From: Bin80 sp965208025
Lineage (GTDB): Bacteria > Bacteroidota > Rhodothermia > Rhodothermales > Bin80
Direction of reading: 5' to 3'
Length of the DNA: 64,000 nucleotides
Assembly (NCBI GenBank): GCA_965208025.1
Contig: OZ242302.1
Location: forward strand, 2,232,001-2,296,000
The notes under the pieces were generated by a model that was given only the letters and a program-made list of their open reading frames with translations, did no database searches and was not told the DNA's origin. Position 1 is the stretch's first letter. Each line of letters begins with the position of its first letter. The position numbers and the translations under genes are program-made. Below, piece by piece: positions 45,538 to 54,891 of the stretch.

Positions 45538-45585
45538 AGCTCATGTTAAAATACAATAGGGTTCCTGAAAAGGGAGCAGGAGAGA

Positions 45586-45662
45586 TTCATCCGATCTACC
45601 GCCTGCCTGGAGGTTCTATACAACCGCCACTCTCAGGTTGATCCACAGTCCATCGGATGAGA
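45586..45662. promoter_or_regulatory. Structured element upstream of queG
   Basis: ATTCATCCGAT (about 45585-45595) and ATCGGATGAGAA (45652-45663) form a stem closing a 56-base interior, which itself contains GGAGAG (45579-45584) against CTCTC (45630-45634) and CAACC/GGTTG pairs. On the + strand the words GGAGAG, ACCGCC and CTCTCAGG recall glycine-riboswitch segments, but no gene follows on that strand. On the minus strand the element would sit in the queG leader. No known class fits well. Confidence 0.3.
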
Positions 45663-45966
45663 AGGAATTCTCCCCTATTCTGCACCAGCTTTCGTACACC
45701 CACTGCTCCAAAACCTCGAGAGCCGTCTCCCCAATAATGGATGATCTAGTCTCTACAACATCTTTTGGGTAAGGGGTTCCCTCATGGGATGATGATCCGA
45801 TCTCAAATGAGGGATCAGTAAGGTAATTCTATCGCATGCTAATCATCCTGAATCCATCAACATTGAACCTCAATGTGCGCCAGAGTAGATTTACCAAAAC
45901 GCTTCAGAATCAGGATCTGTACAAATACGATCCGCCCGTCTACTAGTCTGGACTGCCCGAAACACA

Positions 45967-46009
45967 AAACCCAAATGCCCCGGTACATGAGACCAGAGCA
46001 TTTGGGTTT
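45967..46009 (-). terminator. Terminator of the OmpA/PKD gene
   Basis: AAACCCAAATGC (45967-45978) and GCATTTGGGTTT (45998-46009) are a perfect 12-bp inverted repeat around a 19-base loop that itself pairs in part. Read on the minus strand the stem ends in GGGTTTTGTGTTT. It lies 22 bases after the gene's stop. Confidence 0.75.
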
Positions 46010-46030
46010 GAACACTAAACAAGGAGATTG

Positions 46031-47584
46031 TTAGCTTGCAGGAATCGTATCTACTCGGCGAAACTGACTCGCAGCACCTTTCTTCGTCGTATGTCCACCT
46101 GCACCCATGCCCACATCAGTCATTCGTGACTCGTCAATCCCACTGTCAAGATAAAACTGCTTGACCGCCATAGCACGATCTTCACTCAACCGCCGCACAT
46201 TCCGCTCGTCACGGGATGCGTACCCTTCAATCCGTACGTTCAACTCGCAATTCTGAAGGATCTCGAGGTTTTCGGAGAGTTGGGTGAGTCCTGCTTCGGT
46301 GAGCACGGATGAATTCCGATCAAAGAAGACCGTGTTCATTTCCGAAATGTCACAATTGAAGCATCCCTCTTCAGTCACATTGACCACATTCGTACGACTA
46401 TCACTTCCTGCCTCATTGATGAGAGTCAAGGTGACGGTGTAGGAACCAGGTTGGGAATACGTATGTGAGGGATTTGCGTCTGCACTACTTTGACCATCAC
46501 CAAAGTCCCACATATACGTGAGCGGCTCCGATCCACCCGTGTTGGCCGTAAACATCACACTTGAATCCTCATCACAAATACTCACATTTTCTTTACTGGC
46601 ACTCATCGCGATGATCTCAGCGGACGCCATGACGGTGACGCTACATGAACTCGTGGCAGTTCCTGCCTCATTCATTGCAAAGAACATCACATCATAGGTT
46701 CCTGGATCGGTGTAGAAGTGCGTACCTGAGGCTCCTGATGCGGACACCCCATCGCCGAACTCCCAGCGGAGCTCAAGCGGTTGCGTGGCAACGGATGCGT
46801 TCGTGGTCGCAGAGAAATTGGAGACAGCACCTGCGACGACCATCCCCGTAGGACAGGTGAGTGCACCAACGATGGGAGGGGTGAGCGCCTTGGAGAAGTT
46901 AATCTTGACACCAAACCCAAGCGCCCCCAAGACATCTACCCCACCATAGCCATATTCAGATGTACCGTCCAAAGCTTCATCGTCAAGATGGAAACCGCCG
47001 GTATACTCGGCGAAAAACGAGGAGGAGGGGCTGAGTACAATATCCAAACCAACCCCAGCCAGAGGTCCAAAAGCGCTGCCGCTCTCTTCGGTTGTGTAAG
47101 GGGCCTCATCCTGAACTACATTTCCAAAGGAATAGGTTAGACCGAAATTGAGATAGAAAGCTGCCCGGGTTGCCGCGTTGGCAAAGGTGTAGCGCCCAAT
47201 GGCCTGAATGGAACTCCGGAGGGCATCATCCTCTGACACTTCGTCCATCATATTCGCACGAGCGGGGAACTGTGTGATCACAGGATACTCGCCTGCACTG
47301 AATGAAAGGCCGACAGAAAATGGAACACTGAACTGGTATCCAAGCTCTAAGCCCGCGTTCCAGGGCGTTCCCACTTCGTAGGCATCCCCATTAAAATTAA
47401 ATGGAGACTTTTCATTGTCTCCAAAATAAGATGAAAAACCAACCTTGGGTCTCACAAAGAAGGTTCTATCGGGACGAAGGTTCTTCTGGTATTCTTGGGC
47501 AATGGCACCGGGCAGGATCATGAGAACGAGGCCCAGTGACAATAGCCTGAAAAGGATTCGTGAATGTTGTATACGACGAGTCAT
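46031..47584 (-). CDS. OmpA-family outer-membrane protein with two PKD domains
   Basis: 517 residues. A signal peptide (RLLSLGLVLMILPGAIAQEY) is followed by an N-terminal beta-barrel (RPKVGFSSYFGDNE, GLELGYQFSVPFSVGLSFSA, SPSSSFFAEYTGGFHLDDEA, GALGFGVKINFSKA). Two PKD domains come next (LRWEFGDGVSASGASGTHFY near 285 and TYMWDFGDGQSSADANPSHT near 365), and last an OmpA peptidoglycan-binding domain (FFDRNSSVLTEAGLTQLSEN, VRIEGYASRDERNVRRLSED, RAMAVKQFYLDSGI). It would tie the outer membrane to the wall while presenting PKD modules. It is 59 bases after rpsT and has its own terminator. Confidence 0.92.
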   Translation of the reverse strand: MTRRIQHSRILFRLLSLGLVLMILPGAIAQEYQKNLRPDRTFFVRPKVGFSSYFGDNEKSPFNFNGDAYEVGTPWNAGLELGYQFSVPFSVGLSFSAGEYPVITQFPARANMMDEVSEDDALRSSIQAIGRYTFANAATRAAFYLNFGLTYSFGNVVQDEAPYTTEESGSAFGPLAGVGLDIVLSPSSSFFAEYTGGFHLDDEALDGTSEYGYGGVDVLGALGFGVKINFSKALTPPIVGALTCPTGMVVAGAVSNFSATTNASVATQPLELRWEFGDGVSASGASGTHFYTDPGTYDVMFFAMNEAGTATSSCSVTVMASAEIIAMSASKENVSICDEDSSVMFTANTGGSEPLTYMWDFGDGQSSADANPSHTYSQPGSYTVTLTLINEAGSDSRTNVVNVTEEGCFNCDISEMNTVFFDRNSSVLTEAGLTQLSENLEILQNCELNVRIEGYASRDERNVRRLSEDRAMAVKQFYLDSGIDESRMTDVGMGAGGHTTKKGAASQFRRVDTIPAS

Positions 47585-47643
47585 GATTGATTCATGAAGT
47601 GAATTCAGTGATAAGTAAATTGGATAACGTTTCTAAATACACC

Positions 47644-47889
47644 TTATACAAGATGTCTGGAAATTTGCGCTTTATAACGTGCAGCCTTATTACGGTGAAT
47701 AATGCCTTTAGTGACAAGCCTGTCCAAATAAGCCTGTGTCTCAGGATAGAGAGACTGTGCAAGAGAAGTGTCCTCAGTCTGCATGAGTCGACGAACCATC
47801 GTTCTCATCCGACTGCGGTGTTCGCGATTCCGCAGACGACGGGAAGCGCTCTGACGCACTCGTTTAATTGCAGAAGCGTGTTGGGGCAT
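47644..47889 (-). CDS. rpsT: 30S ribosomal protein S20
   Basis: An 81-residue, strongly basic three-helix protein. MPQHASAIKRVRQSASRRLR at the start and KGIIHRNKAARYKAQISRHL at the end are the S20 signature (KxxIHxNxAARxKSxL). It binds 16S rRNA in the 30S body. It is placed just after ftsZ, 64 bases from its stop, and before the OmpA gene. Confidence 0.95.
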   Translation of the reverse strand: MPQHASAIKRVRQSASRRLRNREHRSRMRTMVRRLMQTEDTSLAQSLYPETQAYLDRLVTKGIIHRNKAARYKAQISRHLV

Positions 47890-47953
47890 AGAATTAGTAG
47901 GTCAATGGATGGATTGGTGTGCAGGGAGTCATCATGTCTAGGGTTGCACACAG

Positions 47954-49180
47954 CTAATCCATCATTTTACGTAGAAACGTAGGAGTAGTTTTGTCTGAGG
48001 AAGATTCTTTCGACTTTGAGGACTTGTCGTCTTCATTGATGTATCGGATTTTTGAGTCACCTGAGGCTTTATCCTTGTCGGCATCCGCCAGTCCGCGGCG
48101 CTCCCAAGCGGGTTCATCCAAGATCTTCAGATTATCTTCTCCCTTATACCCGAAGTGCGTGTCTTCCAGTAGTGATTTTTTATTTCGACTCTTTATCTCT
48201 TCCAATTCATGCGCAAATCCGGTCGCAATCACCGTGATCCGCATGCATCCTTCCAAATCATGATCAACCACAACTCCGGTAATGATCTCCGAGTCAGGTC
48301 CAGCTTCTTCCTTGATCACGGCCATCGCCGAATTCACATCTTTGATCGGGATTGAACCCGCCGTAATATTGACGAGCACATTCCGTGCGCCCGCAATGGA
48401 TGCGCCATCCATGAGTGGACTTGAGATGGCCTCTAACGTAATTGCATCAGCACCAGATATCAATTCACCAAATGCGACCCCAATGATTGCCGAACCGCTA
48501 TCCTTGATCGTCGTACGGACATCCGCAAAATCAAGATTAATCAACCCGGTCTTCGTAATCAAGTCACTGATCCCGCGAGTAGCATTGCCCAATACATCAT
48601 CGGCCAACTTGAATGCATCAACGAGATTTGTCGCTTCATCTGCGATATCCATCAATCGCTCGTTGGGGATCACAATCAGCGTATCTACATGGTGTTTCAG
48701 TCGCTCAATCCCCTCCAATGCGTACTCCATACGCTTCTTATTCTCAAATTCAAAGGGCTTGGTGACAATCGCAACGACCAAAATTCCGAGTTGTCGGGCA
48801 ATATCTGCTACGATGGGAGCACCGCCTGTCCCAGTTCCTCCCCCCATCCCGGCCGTCACGAACACCATATCAAATCCATAAAGGGATGTCTTCACCTCTT
48901 CGGTGCATTCCATCATTGCCTGAACACCTACACCAGGATGGGCGCCTGCACCTAACCCCTTGGTCAGCTTTCGGCCGGCCTGAATCTTATGGGTGGCCAA
49001 GCTCTTCTCCAAATCCTGAGAATCGGTGTTGATCGCCATGAACTCGACAGATTCCAGACCTTTGCTGATCATGCTGTTGATGGCATTCCCACCTCCACCA
49101 CCGACACCGACAACGCAAATTTTAGCGACGCCATTGTATTCGGCGTCAAAGGTGAATCGAGTTCGTTTTTGTGTTTCCAT
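47954..49180 (-). CDS. ftsZ: Cell-division GTPase FtsZ
   Basis: A 408-residue tubulin homologue. AKICVVGVGGGGGNAINSMI begins the GTPase domain. The tubulin signature is FVTAGMGGGTGTGGAPIVAD, and the T7 synergy loop NLDFADVRTTIKDSG, which completes the next subunit's active site. A variable linker (KDKASGDSKI, DDKSSKSKESSSD) leads to the conserved C-terminal peptide TPTFLRKMMD, which binds FtsA. It forms the Z ring. It lies 44 bases after ftsA at the end of the dcw cluster. Confidence 0.97.
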   Translation of the reverse strand: METQKRTRFTFDAEYNGVAKICVVGVGGGGGNAINSMISKGLESVEFMAINTDSQDLEKSLATHKIQAGRKLTKGLGAGAHPGVGVQAMMECTEEVKTSLYGFDMVFVTAGMGGGTGTGGAPIVADIARQLGILVVAIVTKPFEFENKKRMEYALEGIERLKHHVDTLIVIPNERLMDIADEATNLVDAFKLADDVLGNATRGISDLITKTGLINLDFADVRTTIKDSGSAIIGVAFGELISGADAITLEAISSPLMDGASIAGARNVLVNITAGSIPIKDVNSAMAVIKEEAGPDSEIITGVVVDHDLEGCMRITVIATGFAHELEEIKSRNKKSLLEDTHFGYKGEDNLKILDEPAWERRGLADADKDKASGDSKIRYINEDDKSSKSKESSSDKTTPTFLRKMMD

Positions 49181-49224
49181 ATCCTTAGATATACCTTCGC
49201 TGTAATGATTACGTTTACGTGTGA

Positions 49225-50508
49225 TTAAAGTTCATCAAACCAACCCTTCATGCGATCAATTATTTTCCCAAGTGAACCTCCGCGTTTCTCTGGATAGTTT
49301 GAATCCGAAAAGAGCTGTTTCGCTCCACTGCCATGGTTGATTGATCCCATCATTTTCGGACAGAGTCCATAGAGGACGAGACCGACCCCGGTGGCATACT
49401 TGGGATCGGACACCTCTTCCCAGAGCCCACTCCCGAGATGTTTTGGAACCCCGATCCGCGTTTCAAGCCCAAGGACTTCATTGGCCAATTCGCGTGTTCC
49501 TGGAATCAAGGACCCACCACCGGTAAGGACTGCCCCCGCCGAGAGATGTTTCCCGAATCCACTCCGTCGAATTTCAATTGCGGTGATCTCCAGGATTTCT
49601 TCCAATCGTGGTTGAATAATTTGTGCCAGAGTACTGGAACTGACTGTTTTTTCCTGCCGTCCTCCAAGCCCTGGAATCCGGATCTGATCTTCTTCGTCAA
49701 TCAGATCAACCATTGCACAGCCAAACCGGCACTTAAGCTTCTCCGCCTGGTTACGCATTACCCCAAGCCCCTTACGAATATCTTCGGTCACATTATTGCC
49801 TGCCACGGCAATCACAGCCGTATGTCGAATCGTGCGATCCTCAAAGATAGCAACATCTGTGGTTCCGCCACCAATATCAATCAGCACGACGCCAACTTCC
49901 TTCTCATCCGAGTGCAGAACACTGAATGAACTGGCGAGCGGCTCAAGCACAACATCAGTAACACGATACCCTGCTTTCTCTATACATCTGTATATGTTTC
50001 TGGCAGCGGAAACCAGACCTGTGATGATATGTACGTTGGCTTCCAGACGCACACCACTCATGCCGACGGGATCCAGAACCCCATCTTGACCGTCAACAAT
50101 AAAATCCTGGGGGATAATATGGAGAATTTCCCGGTCAACTGGCATCGCCACATGGGTCGTATCTTCAATGAGTCGCTTGACATCCTTCTCCGAAATCTGA
50201 CGCTCACGATTGGCAACGGTCACCACTCCCCGACTTTGAAAACTCTGGATGTGATCCCCCGCAATGCCAACAATCACATTTTGAACCTCTACATCTGCAA
50301 CGCGCTCGGCAGCCGAGATTGCTTTCTTCACCGAGGCAACCGTTTTGTCAATATTAATGACGACGCCTCGATTCAAACCATCCGATTCTGCAATCCCAAC
50401 GCCCAAAACATTGATATTCCCCAGATCATCTGACTCAGCTACGACGGCGCATACCTTCGTGGTACCGATATCCATCCCGACGACAATTTGATCTTTCATG
50501 GCATTCAT
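49225..50508 (-). CDS. ftsA: Cell-division actin homologue FtsA
   Basis: 427 residues. ATP-binding motifs are VVGMDIGTTKVCAVVAE (phosphate 1) and GVVLIDIGGGTTDVAIFEDR (phosphate 2), with AVLTGGGSLIPGTRELANEV (adenosine). The 1C domain is in VNIDKTVASVKKAISAAERV. The C-terminus LGKIIDRMKGWFDEL is the amphipathic membrane-targeting helix. FtsA anchors FtsZ to the inner membrane. The start is 3 bases after the ftsQ stop. Confidence 0.97.
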   Translation of the reverse strand: MNAMKDQIVVGMDIGTTKVCAVVAESDDLGNINVLGVGIAESDGLNRGVVINIDKTVASVKKAISAAERVADVEVQNVIVGIAGDHIQSFQSRGVVTVANRERQISEKDVKRLIEDTTHVAMPVDREILHIIPQDFIVDGQDGVLDPVGMSGVRLEANVHIITGLVSAARNIYRCIEKAGYRVTDVVLEPLASSFSVLHSDEKEVGVVLIDIGGGTTDVAIFEDRTIRHTAVIAVAGNNVTEDIRKGLGVMRNQAEKLKCRFGCAMVDLIDEEDQIRIPGLGGRQEKTVSSSTLAQIIQPRLEEILEITAIEIRRSGFGKHLSAGAVLTGGGSLIPGTRELANEVLGLETRIGVPKHLGSGLWEEVSDPKYATGVGLVLYGLCPKMMGSINHGSGAKQLFSDSNYPEKRGGSLGKIIDRMKGWFDEL

Positions 50509-50511
50509 AAC

Positions 50512-51225
50512 TTATATCGGCTGTTCCTGTGTAATAATTTGCCCCTGATACCTCAAGTCTATCATCTCAATTGTTCGGTCTCCATGCGACCAGGTTGTCT
50601 GATCCCTGAATACTTCAAGTAAGTGGAACCTATGTTCCCAATCCTCACTCCCGAACCGCGCAATGGTTGTCTGATCGGCACCGGTTCCTCGCAAGATCAA
50701 AACCAACTCGTCCTCCTTGATCTCAAACTCAGAAATGAGAGAATCCAGTCCGGAGGGAAGCCGCGGGAGGATCGACAACAGGTTACGCACACTGGGATCA
50801 TTCAGAGGAAACAACGCATGGTATGGATTCATGGTCCCCCGAAGAAGTGGCACATCAAAAATTGTCTTTGAGTCTACAGGGATCATGTAACCAAACTCAT
50901 CTAAATAATATGCTGGAGAACCGTTTCCGTCCAATGCCAGCAATCGGGGTACTCGTTCCAGTACTTGAACTCGCATCGTACCTGTTGGATAGCAAACCGC
51001 ATGTCCTCCCCGAACCCATGGATGTCTCTGGATTCGATCAACGACCAACTGGATTGTAAGTGTCGTATCAATCAAACTATACAATACTTCAGGAGCCGTG
51101 TACGTAACTCCGGTGAGTTCTATTCGGGTGCAAGGGCGTTGTAAAAGATAATGCCATCCTATCACACCTGCAACACCAATCAAAAGAGTGGTCGCAAGAA
51201 TTCTCAGAATCCGGGTTCGTCGCAT
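50512..51225 (-). CDS. ftsQ: Cell-division protein FtsQ
   Basis: A 237-residue bitopic protein: basic N-terminus, one helix (ILATTLLIGVAGVIGWHYLL), then a POTRA-like strand pair (CTRIELTGVTYTAPEVLYSL) and HPWVRGGHAVCYPTGTMRVQ with VLERVPRLLAL, the usual FtsQ pattern in which WV is followed by V.ER.P. Identity rests on this pattern and the position between murC and ftsA. It bridges FtsL/B and the ring. Confidence 0.88.
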   Translation of the reverse strand: MRRTRILRILATTLLIGVAGVIGWHYLLQRPCTRIELTGVTYTAPEVLYSLIDTTLTIQLVVDRIQRHPWVRGGHAVCYPTGTMRVQVLERVPRLLALDGNGSPAYYLDEFGYMIPVDSKTIFDVPLLRGTMNPYHALFPLNDPSVRNLLSILPRLPSGLDSLISEFEIKEDELVLILRGTGADQTTIARFGSEDWEHRFHLLEVFRDQTTWSHGDRTIEMIDLRYQGQIITQEQPI

Positions 51226-51229
51226 GGTC

Positions 51230-52642
51230 TCAGGTAGCTACATTCTGGCCAAGATGATCGGTGTACTCACGCGCCATTCGCCATATGTCCCCGGCTCCCA
51301 TGAACAATACCACATCGTCTGGCTTGGTGGTTGTCTGGAGCATCAGCAAGAGGTCTTCTTTCTGTTCTACATAGCGGGCATCCCGGTGTCCTCTGGCAGT
51401 CGCAAGTTCGGCGAGCAACCTCCCGGACACACCTGGAATCAGAGCCTCTCGCGCGGGATAGATCCCTGTTACGATCATGATGTCTGCATTCAAAAATGAG
51501 CGGGCAAACTGATCTTTAAAATCATTCGTTCGCGAGTACAGATGTGGCTGGAAGATGGCCACGATCCGCCGGTCCGGATATCCCTCGCTGGCTGCATTCA
51601 ACGTCGCCGTAACCTCTGTAGGATGGTGGGCATAATCGTCAATCACCAGAACGCGATTGACCTCCTTAAGAATCTGAAACCGGCGATGCACCCCCGAAAA
51701 AAGTTCAAGTCCCGACTTGATCCGATCAAAATTGATATCCAACTCTAGACCGACGGCAACAGCGGCCAACGCATTCCGAACATTATGCAAGCCCAAGGCC
51801 CGCAGACGAACTGATCCAACGAGTTGGCCGTAGATCAGGACATCAAAGTGCGTATCCTGCTCTTGCTGGATGATCCTCTCGGCCCGAATCATTGCCTGGC
51901 GTGAGGTCCCATACGTCACGATCCTGCGATCAATCTGGTCCATGATTGCCTGAACGCCTGGATCATCCAGACACAGAATGGCAGCGCCAAAAAAAGGCAC
52001 GCTCCCTGCGAACGTAATAAAAGCCTGATAGACTTCATCCAGAGTTCCATAGATGTCCAAATGATCAGCTTCAATCGTGGTGATGACCGCGAGGGCTGGT
52101 GTTAAACGCAGAAACGCCCGATCATATTCGTCTGCTTCAATCACAATGATATCCCCTTCGCCGCTGACAGCATTCGTATTCAGTTCCGTCACTTTCCCGC
52201 CAACAATGATCGTTGGATCAAAGCCGCCTTCGGCGACGACACGGCCAACCATACTGGTCGCGGTAGTTTTCCCATGGGTGCCGGCAACCCCCACCCCGAA
52301 TTTCATTCGCATCAGTTCGCCAAGCATTTCGGATCGGGAGATCAGGGGAATGCGTTGGGCAATTGCCGCCTGCGTTTCGGCATTTTGATTCGGCTCCACT
52401 GCAGATGAGTAGACGACCACATCGGCTTCCTCCACATGCTGCTCATCATGCCCTTCATAGATGGTGGCCCCCTGGGTGGAGAGCCTGTCGGTCAGGTCAT
52501 TAAGACTCAGATCGGATCCCGTGACTTGATACCCCCTTGCGAGGAGAACAGAGGCGATGGAACTCATTCCAATCCCTCCAATCCCAACCATATGTACATG
52601 GCGGATTTGTCCAAGCCAAGGTTGTCGGCGCTGTGATTTCAT
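51230..52642 (-). CDS. murC: UDP-N-acetylmuramate-L-alanine ligase
   Basis: About 470 residues. IRHVHMVGIGGIGMSSIASV (UDP-binding), VGVAGTHGKTTATSMVGRVV (P-loop), VIEADEYDRAFLRLTPALAV and VIDDYAHHPTEVTATL are all standard MurC motifs. It adds L-Ala to UDP-MurNAc, the first peptide step. The start at 52642 overlaps the murG stop as ATGA. The longer frame to 52657 adds MGGGR and is less likely. ftsQ follows after 4 bases. Confidence 0.96.
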   Translation of the reverse strand: MKSQRRQPWLGQIRHVHMVGIGGIGMSSIASVLLARGYQVTGSDLSLNDLTDRLSTQGATIYEGHDEQHVEEADVVVYSSAVEPNQNAETQAAIAQRIPLISRSEMLGELMRMKFGVGVAGTHGKTTATSMVGRVVAEGGFDPTIIVGGKVTELNTNAVSGEGDIIVIEADEYDRAFLRLTPALAVITTIEADHLDIYGTLDEVYQAFITFAGSVPFFGAAILCLDDPGVQAIMDQIDRRIVTYGTSRQAMIRAERIIQQEQDTHFDVLIYGQLVGSVRLRALGLHNVRNALAAVAVGLELDINFDRIKSGLELFSGVHRRFQILKEVNRVLVIDDYAHHPTEVTATLNAASEGYPDRRIVAIFQPHLYSRTNDFKDQFARSFLNADIMIVTGIYPAREALIPGVSGRLLAELATARGHRDARYVEQKEDLLLMLQTTTKPDDVVLFMGAGDIWRMAREYTDHLGQNVAT

Positions 52643-53742
52643 GCGTCCCCCTCCCATCCAACGAGGGCCAGAATATCTTTCGCGACGGTCTGGGCAGCGT
52701 ATGGTTTTGCCGCGTTCCGTGCATGTTTGGCCATGGTCATTCTACGTAGAGGATCTGCCAAAAGGGCGGGAACCTGAACAGAAAGTGCATTCAGAAGATC
52801 ATTCTCAGGTACACAGATTGCCGCGCCGATTCGTTCCATGCTTAGGGCATTTTTGGTCTGATGATCTTCGGCGACATGGATGGAGGGAACCAGAATGGAT
52901 GGAGTTCCCGTACAGAGGAGTTCACTACAAGTGAGTGCTCCTGCCCGGGCAAGAACGAGGTCACATGCGGCATACATCAAATCCATTCGATCGATATATT
53001 TCATGATCCGAAGCTTTTCATGCTTTTTCTTCTGCATCCGATCAAAATAGATCTTCCCGGTCTGCCAGATTATGTAGACCGCAGGATCAGATAAGAGCTG
53101 GTCTGAAACCTGCCACATGGCCTCATTGATGGCCTGGCTCCCCAGTGAACCTCCGAATACAAACACCACCTTGGCATCCTGAGGCAGATTCAGAGATGAC
53201 CGTGCGAATTCACAGGATACTGGCAAAGATACTTCTTTGCGCACTGGATTCCCACTTAGACGACATCGCCCCTCTGGAAACCAGCTCCTTGCCTCTTCAA
53301 ATGCAATATGGATCTGTGCGGCTTGACATCCCAGAATCCGATTCGTCAGGCCCGCATAGGCATTCTGTTCCTGGATAATGGTCGGCCGGCCCCGCAGATG
53401 GGCAGCCCATAAGACGGGCCCAGATACATACCCACCGGTTCCGACCGCAATATCGGCATCAAAATCCTGGACTAGCTGATAGCTCTGCCAGAGTCCTGCC
53501 GCCAGCTTAAACGGCACCTTAGCATTCCGAAAGATTTGACGACGATGAAGACCGCTCACGGTGATGGGATGAATCTCAAATCCTGCATCTGGAACTGCAT
53601 TCCATTCCAAATGGTCACATGTTCCGGCAAAAGCGATCGCACTCATGGGTTCTAGCGCGCGGATCGCCTGGGCTGTGGCAATGGCAGGATACACATGGCC
53701 ACCAGTCCCGCCACCTGCGAATAAAATGCGAGGGGCTCTCAT
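52639..53742 (-). CDS. murG: MurG, lipid II synthase (N-acetylglucosaminyltransferase)
   Basis: 367 residues, GT28 fold. RILFAGGGTGGHVYPAIATA is the first glycine loop, GTGGYVSGPVLWAAHLRG the second, VFVFGGSLGSQAINEAMWQV the third, with ARAGALTCSELLCTGTPSIL in the UDP-GlcNAc site. It adds GlcNAc to lipid I at the inner membrane. The start overlaps the ftsW stop by 4 bases and the stop overlaps murC by 4. Confidence 0.97.
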   Translation of the reverse strand: MRAPRILFAGGGTGGHVYPAIATAQAIRALEPMSAIAFAGTCDHLEWNAVPDAGFEIHPITVSGLHRRQIFRNAKVPFKLAAGLWQSYQLVQDFDADIAVGTGGYVSGPVLWAAHLRGRPTIIQEQNAYAGLTNRILGCQAAQIHIAFEEARSWFPEGRCRLSGNPVRKEVSLPVSCEFARSSLNLPQDAKVVFVFGGSLGSQAINEAMWQVSDQLLSDPAVYIIWQTGKIYFDRMQKKKHEKLRIMKYIDRMDLMYAACDLVLARAGALTCSELLCTGTPSILVPSIHVAEDHQTKNALSMERIGAAICVPENDLLNALSVQVPALLADPLRRMTMAKHARNAAKPYAAQTVAKDILALVGWEGDA

Positions 53743-54890
53743 CTGGATTCCAACTGGCGTGAAATATTGAGCAGAATTCCTAGAAGGATGCCCGCGGCGA
53801 TCATTGACGTTCCCCCATACGAAACCAGCGGGAGGGGGAGACCGGTAACCGGCAGGATCCCCGTGGAAACCCCCGCATGGACAATACTATACAGAACCAG
53901 TAGGGTTGTGCAGCCAACCGCCAAAAAGAGACCGAGAGGATCTACGGCATGGCGCGCAATTCGCAGGAACCCTCTCAACAGAAAGATGACAAATAAGCCC
54001 AGAAGCAATAGACCTCCAATTAATCCGTACTCTTCGGTAATGATCGCAAAAATAAAATCATTATAAGGGGCTGGCAAAAAATCCCGCTGCACACTCTTTC
54101 CCGGCCCTCTCCCTGTCCAACCACCCATGGCGAGTGCGATCTTCGCCTGATGGGCCTGATAGCCCTCAGCCTGCAAACTCAATACCTCAGACTCCTCCGT
54201 ATTTGGAAAGATGTTCAATCCCAGAAAAGACTCAACCCGTTGGGCCCGATTCGGTGAACTGAACAGCATCAACACCACACCAATCATCCCGAACAGGATC
54301 CCCCCACCGAGATACCATATACTCACTCGCCCAACATAGATCATCAGCATTACAGACACGAGAACGATGAAGGCAGTAGATACATCCTCAAGTCCAATGA
54401 GGATGACCGTAGAAAATATCCAGAACAAAAGAGGGAGGACTGCCTTCGTAAAACTCTGAATATATTCCTGTTTACGTACCAAGAGCACTGAGACATACAT
54501 AATCAGGGCAATCTTTGCCAGATCAGACGGCTGAATGCTTAGGATCCCAAGTTGAAAGGCACGGGTTGCACCTCCATGCGTGACACCAAACATTCGGACC
54601 AGGATCAAAAGGAGCATTGATCCAAGCAAAAATAAACGTGACCAGCGGGCGAGGTAGTGATAGTCAATTCTACTAAAAATCACCAGGGTTGCAAGTGCCA
54701 GACCTACTCGGAGTGTGTGACGAAAAAGGAACTGTTCAATATCCCCATCCCCCTTCACCTCGGCCAGAAACGCAATGGCGCTGTAAACCGCCATGATTCC
54801 GATCGCCGACAGCACAAGGGCAATCCAGAGGACATATTTATCCATTGGTGGAGCGTCTCGCAGAAATGCCGATCGAATCAATCCTGCCAT
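53739..54890 (-). CDS. ftsW: FtsW, septal peptidoglycan polymerase (SEDS)
   Basis: 383 residues with about ten membrane helices. Characteristic SEDS motifs are GGATRAFQLGILSIQPSDLA (with the QPSE-like element), YQAHQAKIALAMGGWTGRGP (YQ...A), DFIFAIITEEYGLIGGLLLL and LPVTGLPLPLVSYGGTSMIA. It polymerises lipid II at the septum together with FtsI. The murD stop is 1 base upstream. Confidence 0.96.
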   Translation of the reverse strand: MAGLIRSAFLRDAPPMDKYVLWIALVLSAIGIMAVYSAIAFLAEVKGDGDIEQFLFRHTLRVGLALATLVIFSRIDYHYLARWSRLFLLGSMLLLILVRMFGVTHGGATRAFQLGILSIQPSDLAKIALIMYVSVLLVRKQEYIQSFTKAVLPLLFWIFSTVILIGLEDVSTAFIVLVSVMLMIYVGRVSIWYLGGGILFGMIGVVLMLFSSPNRAQRVESFLGLNIFPNTEESEVLSLQAEGYQAHQAKIALAMGGWTGRGPGKSVQRDFLPAPYNDFIFAIITEEYGLIGGLLLLGLFVIFLLRGFLRIARHAVDPLGLFLAVGCTTLLVLYSIVHAGVSTGILPVTGLPLPLVSYGGTSMIAAGILLGILLNISRQLESR

Positions 54891-54891
54891 G

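Larger units (their letters stand above)
45538..46030. other. Intergenic stretch between queG and the OmpA/PKD gene
   Basis: 493 bases without a gene. Listed separately are a hairpin region at 45586-45662 (upstream of queG on the minus strand) and the terminator at 45967-46009. The rest shows no recognisable structure. Confidence 0.5.

Noticed and set aside
45575..45665. Possible glycine riboswitch on the + strand (GGAGAG, ACCGCC, CTCTCAGG)
   Set aside because: The spacing and the tail do not follow the class, and no gene follows on that strand before the convergent OmpA/PKD gene.
48282..48881. 199-codon + strand ORF inside ftsZ
   Set aside because: It is the antisense of ftsZ with its mirror codon bias (Ser/Ile/Pro-rich); no independent evidence.
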